A stretch of 36,174 bases of DNA from positions 1 through 36,174 of the forward strand of contig NZ_JARKPQ010000292.1 of NCBI RefSeq assembly GCF_029975155.1, given 5' to 3'. The stretch's first letter is position 1. Each line of letters opens with the position of its first letter. Below are positions 32,394-36,174 of the stretch, piece by piece. This DNA is from Propionicimonas sp. Lineage in GTDB: Bacteria > Actinomycetota > Actinomycetes > Propionibacteriales > Propionibacteriaceae. A model generated the notes under the pieces. The model saw nothing but the letters and a program-made list of their open reading frames with translations, searched no databases and was not told the origin of the DNA. The position numbers and the translations under genes are program-made.

Positions 32394-33439
32394 CCGCACC
32401 CCGCGATCGAGCTTCCGGACTGGGGGTCGTCCAGGCCGGCCAGCGCATCGACCGCCTCGCTGAGGGTCTCGACGGCGATCAGCCGGATGGCGGGCGGTGT
32501 GGATCCGACGTCGGCGCAGTTGTCCTTGGGCAGCAGGAAGACCGTGGCCCCGTCACGGGTCGCGGCGGCGATCTTCTCCTGGACACCGCCGATGCGACCC
32601 ACCTTCCCGTCCGCCGCGAGTGCGCCGGTGCCGGCGATCACCCGCCCGGCGCTCAGGTCGGAGTCGGTGAGCATGTCGGTGAGCGCGAGCCCGAACATCA
32701 GCCCCGCGCTGGAACCGCCGACGGAGGGGTCCAGCGCGAAGGTCACCGACGGCTTGTAGGTGTAGCCGGTGGTGAGCGTGATGCCGACGATCGGCTTGTC
32801 CGGCTCGGCCGCGGTCGCCCTGGTGGTGACCATCGGCTGCATTTCCTTCCCGTTGCGCACGATCTTGAACTTCACGGTCTCGCCCACGTGGAAGCTGAGA
32901 ATGGCGGCCTCGACGGCCTGGACCGAGGTGGTGGTCACGTCGCCCACGGCGTTGATCAGGTCGCCGGGCTCGAGAATGCCGTTCGACGGACCGGAGCTCG
33001 TCACCGACTCCACCATCGGCCAGGGGAACACCTGGATGCCGGACTCCCGCAGCGCCGCCACCACGGCGTCGGACTGCGAGTCGGCCATCAGCCGGGTCTC
33101 GCCCTCGGAGATGCCGGCGGGCGACTCGCCCACCCGGTACACCGCCGCCCGCGGCAGCACCTCGCGGGAGGGCAGCCAGTACGAGAACAGCACCTCCGGA
33201 AGACTCAGGCTGCTGTCCGGCGCCGTCACCGCGACGGTCGTCATCAGGATGCGTCCGGTGGTCGGGTAGGTCGGGGCACCGGTGACCGTGATCACGGCCC
33301 GGTCGTCGTTCCGGGCCAGCAGGTCGTGGGTGCCGCCGGGCGACCAGGCCACGTACGGCACGGGGACGAGGGCGATCACGGCGGCGAGGACGACGAACAG
33401 CACGGCCGACACCGTGGCCGTCCACGTCTGCCTGGTCAA
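32390..33439 (-). CDS. YlbL-type PDZ-domain Lon-like (S16) membrane protease
   Basis: A 349-residue membrane-anchored protease: N-terminal transmembrane helix about 8-30, PDZ domain about 135-205 (GPSNGILEPGDLINAVGDV), then a Lon-type catalytic domain about 215-335. The Ser-Lys dyad is present: S244 in VGGSSAG and K289 in VGRIGGVQEKI, 45 residues apart as in Lon. No AAA domain, as expected for this class. The start is a TTG at 33439 preceded by GGGAGGGGGAG; a GTG further upstream is less likely. It is divergent from the DUF2342 gene. Confidence 0.93.
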   Translation of the reverse strand: MTRQTWTATVSAVLFVVLAAVIALVPVPYVAWSPGGTHDLLARNDDRAVITVTGAPTYPTTGRILMTTVAVTAPDSSLSLPEVLFSYWLPSREVLPRAAVYRVGESPAGISEGETRLMADSQSDAVVAALRESGIQVFPWPMVESVTSSGPSNGILEPGDLINAVGDVTTTSVQAVEAAILSFHVGETVKFKIVRNGKEMQPMVTTRATAAEPDKPIVGITLTTGYTYKPSVTFALDPSVGGSSAGLMFGLALTDMLTDSDLSAGRVIAGTGALAADGKVGRIGGVQEKIAAATRDGATVFLLPKDNCADVGSTPPAIRLIAVETLSEAVDALAGLDDPQSGSSIAGCG

Positions 33440-33556
33440 CGCTCCCCCTCCCGTGCGGCGACGCCACACCGTCACGACCACCGACCCTACCGTGCGCGGG
33501 GCGCTCCGGCTTGGCACGTGCTGGACAATGGAGACCACGCCACGTGAGGAGTTCCG

Positions 33557-34900
33557 ATGACCGATCCGGCCAGTCCCGACCGTCCCGATCCGGACGGCGA
33601 GGAGGAGGCCCTGCTGCGCTTCCTGGCCCAGTTCGGCATCACCCCCGGGCCCGACGGCCGGCTCGACCTCGAACAGATGCTCGGCCGGATGCAGGGGCTG
33701 ATGGGTGCGTTCACCACGCAGATGGCGAGCTTCGGCAAGTCCGACGCCAGCGGCATGAACTGGGGCTTCACCAAGGACATCGTCCGGCGGATCACCGCGG
33801 CGGCCGGTCCGGACCCGGCGCCGAGCGCCGCGGAGCAGGCCCGCGTCCGCGATGCGGTGGCGCTGGCCGACCTCTGGCTGGACGAGGAGATCGCGTTCCC
33901 CCGGCTCAGCGCGCCGGCCGTGGCCTGGACCCGGGCGGAGTGGGTGGAGCACACGTTCGGCACGTGGCAGCAGTTGGTGCGCCCGGTCGTCAGCCAGCTC
34001 TCCGCCGCCTTGCGCGGGCTGATCGACGCCGAGGGCGAGGCCAAGGCGGCCGAGCCCATGCTGCGAATGGCGCTGTCGGGCATGTTCGCCTCGCAGGTGG
34101 GTCAGTCGCTGGCCAGCCTCGCCCAGACCGTCCTCAGCGCCGGCGACATCGGCCTGCCCCTGACCGAGCGGCCGCGGGTGGCGGTACTGCCCACCAACGT
34201 CGCCGCCTTCTCCGAAGGGCTTGAGGCCGACGCGGCCGACATCCTGCTGTTCCTCGCGGTGCGGGAAGCGGCGCGGCAGCGGCTGTTCAACTCCGTCGGA
34301 TGGCTCGGCCCGCAACTGCTCGCGCTGGTGGAGCACTACGCGCGCGACATCCAGATCGACGCCGACGCCCTCGGCAGGGCGATCGAGGACCAGCTCACGT
34401 CCGCGATGACCGCCGGAGAACTGGAGCAGGCCGGCGAGGCCCTCGCCGGCTCGCTCTTCGCGCCGCAGGTGACCGCGGAGCAGCGCGAGGTGCTGGAACG
34501 CCTGGAGACGCTGCTCGCGCTCGTCGAAGGATGGGTGGACGAGGTGGTCGCGCAGGTGGCCGGCACGCGAATGCCGGTAGCCCCGGCGCTCACCGAGACC
34601 CTGCGCCGCCGCCGCGCCACCGGCGGACCCGCCGAGTCGGCACTGCGGGCGCTGGTCGGGCTGGAACTGCGTCCCCGACGCACCCGGGACGCCGCCAACC
34701 TGTGGGCCGCCACCCGGGTGTCCCGCGGTTCCGCGGCGAGGGATCTCACCTGGGACCATCCCGACCTGCTGCCGTCGGCCGCCGACCTCGACGATCCGCT
34801 CGGCTTCGCGGCCTCGGGGCACGAGCCGGCCGCACCCGACGACCTGGACGCCGAACTCGCGAGGCTCCTGGACGAGGAGGGCCGCTCGGGCAACGCCTGA
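33557..34900 (+). CDS. DUF2342 (zinc-dependent metalloprotease family) protein
   Basis: A 447-residue cytoplasmic protein matching the actinobacterial DUF2342/TIGR03624 family, called putative zinc-dependent metalloproteases. Family segments: MNWGFTKDIVRRI, LADLWLDEEIAFP, TRAEWVEHTFGTW, VAVLPTNVAAFSEGLE and VREAARQRLFNSVGWLGPQL. In the family motif as I recall it, a histidine follows EAA (EAAHxRLF); here it is R240, so the zinc site may be lost or differently formed. GAGGAG precedes the ATG at 33557. It is divergent from the YlbL-type gene and convergent with the YgjP-like gene. Confidence 0.9.
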   Translation: MTDPASPDRPDPDGEEEALLRFLAQFGITPGPDGRLDLEQMLGRMQGLMGAFTTQMASFGKSDASGMNWGFTKDIVRRITAAAGPDPAPSAAEQARVRDAVALADLWLDEEIAFPRLSAPAVAWTRAEWVEHTFGTWQQLVRPVVSQLSAALRGLIDAEGEAKAAEPMLRMALSGMFASQVGQSLASLAQTVLSAGDIGLPLTERPRVAVLPTNVAAFSEGLEADAADILLFLAVREAARQRLFNSVGWLGPQLLALVEHYARDIQIDADALGRAIEDQLTSAMTAGELEQAGEALAGSLFAPQVTAEQREVLERLETLLALVEGWVDEVVAQVAGTRMPVAPALTETLRRRRATGGPAESALRALVGLELRPRRTRDAANLWAATRVSRGSAARDLTWDHPDLLPSAADLDDPLGFAASGHEPAAPDDLDAELARLLDEEGRSGNA

Positions 34901-34937
34901 GCCGTGGGGCCGGCCCCGGACCCGATCGGGCCCGGCC

Positions 34938-35486
34938 TCAGTCGGCGTCGTCGCTCCACTGACCGCCGCCGATCTCCACGGCGTGCTGGTAGCCGTGCAG
35001 GAAGGCCTTGGCGCGCTCGAGGTGCGGATAGCCCGCCAGCAGCGCGTGGAACGCGCGGGAGTGATTGGGCTCGAAGAGATGGGCCAGCTCGTGCAGGATC
35101 ACGTAGTCGGCCACCCATGCCGGCATCGTCCGTAGCCGCGAGGACAGCCGGATGCTGCCGTCCGCCGCGGTGCAGGAACCCCACCGCCGGCGCTGGTTGT
35201 CCACCCACCGGATCGTGAAGGGCGGCAGCGGTGCCGGCGTGCGTCCGGCGAGGTAGGCGTCGTGCAGCCGCCTGGCCCGCACGGTGAGCTCGTCCTCGCC
35301 CTGCGGCAGGCTGCGCCGGGCCTCCTTGCGCAGGAACCGCTCCACCAGCGGCGGGATCAGCGCCTGCTCCTCCGACGCGCTCATCCGAGCCGGCACCAGC
35401 GCGACCAGACGACCCTGATCGCGATAGACCGTGAGCGTGCGCCGGCGCCGTGCGCTGCGCCGAACCTCTACGTCTTCGGTTCCCAT
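34938..35486 (-). CDS. YgjP-like (DUF45) zinc metallopeptidase
   Basis: A 182-residue gluzincin-type protein. The zinc motif HELAH at 132-136 (H132, E133, H136) with third ligand H142 in EPNHSRAFHALL, and the preceding RRWGSCTAADGSIRLSSRL, are diagnostic of the YgjP/WLM-like DUF45 family. The physiological substrate is unknown. The ATG at 35486 (MGTEDVEVRRS) begins the conserved basic N-terminus; the frame extends upstream with no family similarity. It is convergent with the DUF2342 gene (37-nt gap). Confidence 0.93.
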   Translation of the reverse strand: MGTEDVEVRRSARRRRTLTVYRDQGRLVALVPARMSASEEQALIPPLVERFLRKEARRSLPQGEDELTVRARRLHDAYLAGRTPAPLPPFTIRWVDNQRRRWGSCTAADGSIRLSSRLRTMPAWVADYVILHELAHLFEPNHSRAFHALLAGYPHLERAKAFLHGYQHAVEIGGGQWSDDAD

Positions 35487-35561
35487 GGCGGTCACGTTAC
35501 GACACGCCGCCGACAGTCCCAGTTGACCGTGGGCTGAGCGGGCACTACTTTCTAGACGCGG

Positions 35562-35672
35562 GGCCCTCAGTGACCGGTCCGCTCGCAGGGGAAGGCAAGC
35601 GGAACTCCGGTCCTGAGGGCCTCGCTCGCCGGGCCCGGGAGCTGCCGCGAAGGCGCGCCTTGGGCATAGACT
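35562..35672 (+). promoter_or_regulatory. Regulatory region upstream of the DUF5679 gene
   Basis: Contains a long interrupted hairpin (35562-35621: stems GGCCCTCAG/CTGAGGGCC, ACCGG/CCGGT and TCCGCT/AGCGGA), a perfect 12-bp palindrome AAGGCGCGCCTT (35650-35661), and a -10-like TAGACT (35667-35672). A start site near 35679 would give a leader of about 50 nt. The palindrome sits where a repressor would cover the -35. Confidence 0.45.
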
Positions 35673-35731
35673 GACCGGCAGCCCGCTGCCCAGCCCCACC
35701 CGGGGGCGAAGCCGAATTACAGGAGGAAAAC

Positions 35732-35893
35732 GTGGCCAAGGACACCTACAGCGGTTCGTTCTACTGCGTGAAGTGCAAGGATCACCGGGACGCGACCGGC
35801 GATGTCGTGGTCAACGAGAAGGGCACCCGGATCGCCAAGGCGAAGTGCCCCGTGTGCGGGACCAACCTCACCCGGTTCCTGCCGAAGGCCTGA
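35732..35893 (+). CDS. DUF5679 zinc-ribbon protein
   Basis: A 53-residue basic protein with two CxxC knuckles, C12/C15 (YCVKCK) and C39/C42 (CPVCG), giving a rubredoxin/zinc-ribbon-like fold. I recognise it as DUF5679, widespread in actinobacteria and of unknown function. The GTG at 35732 is preceded by AGGAGG at 35721-35726. A strong terminator follows 10 nt after the stop, so it is a monocistronic gene. It could be confused with an L33/L28-like ribosomal protein, but the spacing and sequence do not fit those. Confidence 0.9.
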   Translation: MAKDTYSGSFYCVKCKDHRDATGDVVVNEKGTRIAKAKCPVCGTNLTRFLPKA

Positions 35894-35903
35894 ACCTGGA
35901 TCT

Positions 35904-35940
35904 GCGGAGCGCCGGCCCGGTGGCCGGCGCTCCGCTGTTT
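35904..35940 (+). terminator. Rho-independent terminator of the DUF5679 gene
   Basis: Perfect 14-bp GC-rich stem (GCGGAGCGCCGGCC at 35904-35917 with 35922-35935), loop CGGT, then TGTTT. Confidence 0.92.
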
Positions 35941-35969
35941 CCGGGCTTCGGACGGGTCGGCCAGCGCCT

Positions 35970-36004
35970 CAGGTGTTGTCCGTATCGGCCCAGGTGTTGT
36001 CCGT
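35970..36004. repeat. 14-bp direct repeat with 21-bp period
   Basis: CAGGTGTTGTCCGT occurs at 35970-35983 and 35991-36004. The 21-bp spacing equals two turns of the helix, so a protein could bind both copies on one face. It lies 50 nt upstream of the last gene. Confidence 0.8.
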
Positions 36005-36053
36005 CGTCCGCAGACCCTTGCGATGCCCGTCCGCGGCACGGCAGCCTGCCGGG

Positions 36054-36174
36054 ATGGCACTGATCGAGGGCACCCGCGTCCGGCTGGCCCGACCCGCACT
36101 CGCGCTGTGGCGCTCCCCCGGCGTGCTGCAGGTCGGGCTGGATGCCCCAGCCCTCGTCCTGGAGGGCGTGCCGC
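36054..36174 (+). CDS. Probable ThiF-family adenylyltransferase, N-terminal fragment
   Basis: The frame is open to the end of the window (40 codons). It begins MALIEGTRVRLARPALALWR and continues SPGVLQVGLDAPALVLEGV. The pattern of proline/leucine, W-R, then LQ-G-D and VLEG resembles the start of actinobacterial ThiF-like proteins that I recall next to DUF5679 and YgjP-like genes. The catalytic domain lies outside the window, so the assignment rests on a short N-terminus and gene context. No strong Shine-Dalgarno precedes the ATG. Confidence 0.6.
   Translation, partial: MALIEGTRVRLARPALALWRSPGVLQVGLDAPALVLEGVP

Overview
The window is a chromosomal stretch of a high-GC Gram-positive bacterium, an actinobacterium and most likely a member of the Propionibacteriales. 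The support is the gene families present: a fused 2-oxoglutarate decarboxylase/E2 (Kgd), a WhiB1 protein, a PdtaS-type kinase, the 24-residue ribosomal protein bL37, a SigR/RsrA pair, DUF6104, DUF5679, DUF2342, a UPF0182 protein and a PPA1379-like protein. Third codon positions are almost all G or C, and several genes start with GTG or TTG. Taxonomy and family names come from recognising sequences by eye; no search was run.

Layout. 1-5113: the 3' part of kgd, a DUF6104 gene overlapping its stop, and galK. 5160-7705: a small membrane protein, whiB1, pdtaS and bL37. 7961-9643 (minus): the thiol-oxidative-stress pair sigR-rsrA and a YedK/HMCES abasic-site protein. 9735-13442 (plus): an overlapping DoxX-aroA-rsgA operon followed by hisN. 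13786-18891 (minus): a complete five-gene oligopeptide/nickel-type ABC importer (binding lipoprotein, two permeases, two ATPases). 19031-19104: initiator tRNA-fMet with its own promoter and terminator. 19404-21708: a second ECF sigma/anti-sigma pair, divergent from a lipoprotein-DUF2231 operon. 21883-28816: an LCP cell-wall enzyme, a TfoX-N protein, a UPF0303 protein, rpiB, a secreted ScyD/ScyE-like protein and a pair of M16 peptidases. 28999-33439 (minus): YlbL-type PDZ-Lon protease, PPA1379-like protein and UPF0182 membrane protein. 33557-36174: DUF2342 protein, YgjP-like metallopeptidase, DUF5679 zinc ribbon and the start of a probable ThiF-family gene.

The genes are mostly conserved housekeeping and stress-regulation genes. 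I found no phage, IS element, CRISPR array or defence island. The unusual content lies between and inside the genes. First, the intergene between the second sigma factor and the lipoprotein holds two promoter-like sequences that are mirror images, each AATCCG-N15-CGTATC, with both -35 boxes inside one 24-bp palindrome. Second, two members of a long hairpin family (arms bounded by TGAACG and GTTCA) sit at the 3' ends of pdtaS and of an ABC ATPase gene, and in both cases the terminal TGA of the hairpin is the gene's stop codon. Third, a dispersed repeat with the core GTCTCGACAGGCTCGACCAG occurs inside kgd and inside an ABC ATPase gene, read in frame on opposite strands and each time followed by in-frame tandem units; it also occurs between genes. 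Fourth, GTCATCCCGG-type repeats form tandem arrays at two gene ends. Several genes also appear to be transcribed as leaderless mRNAs.
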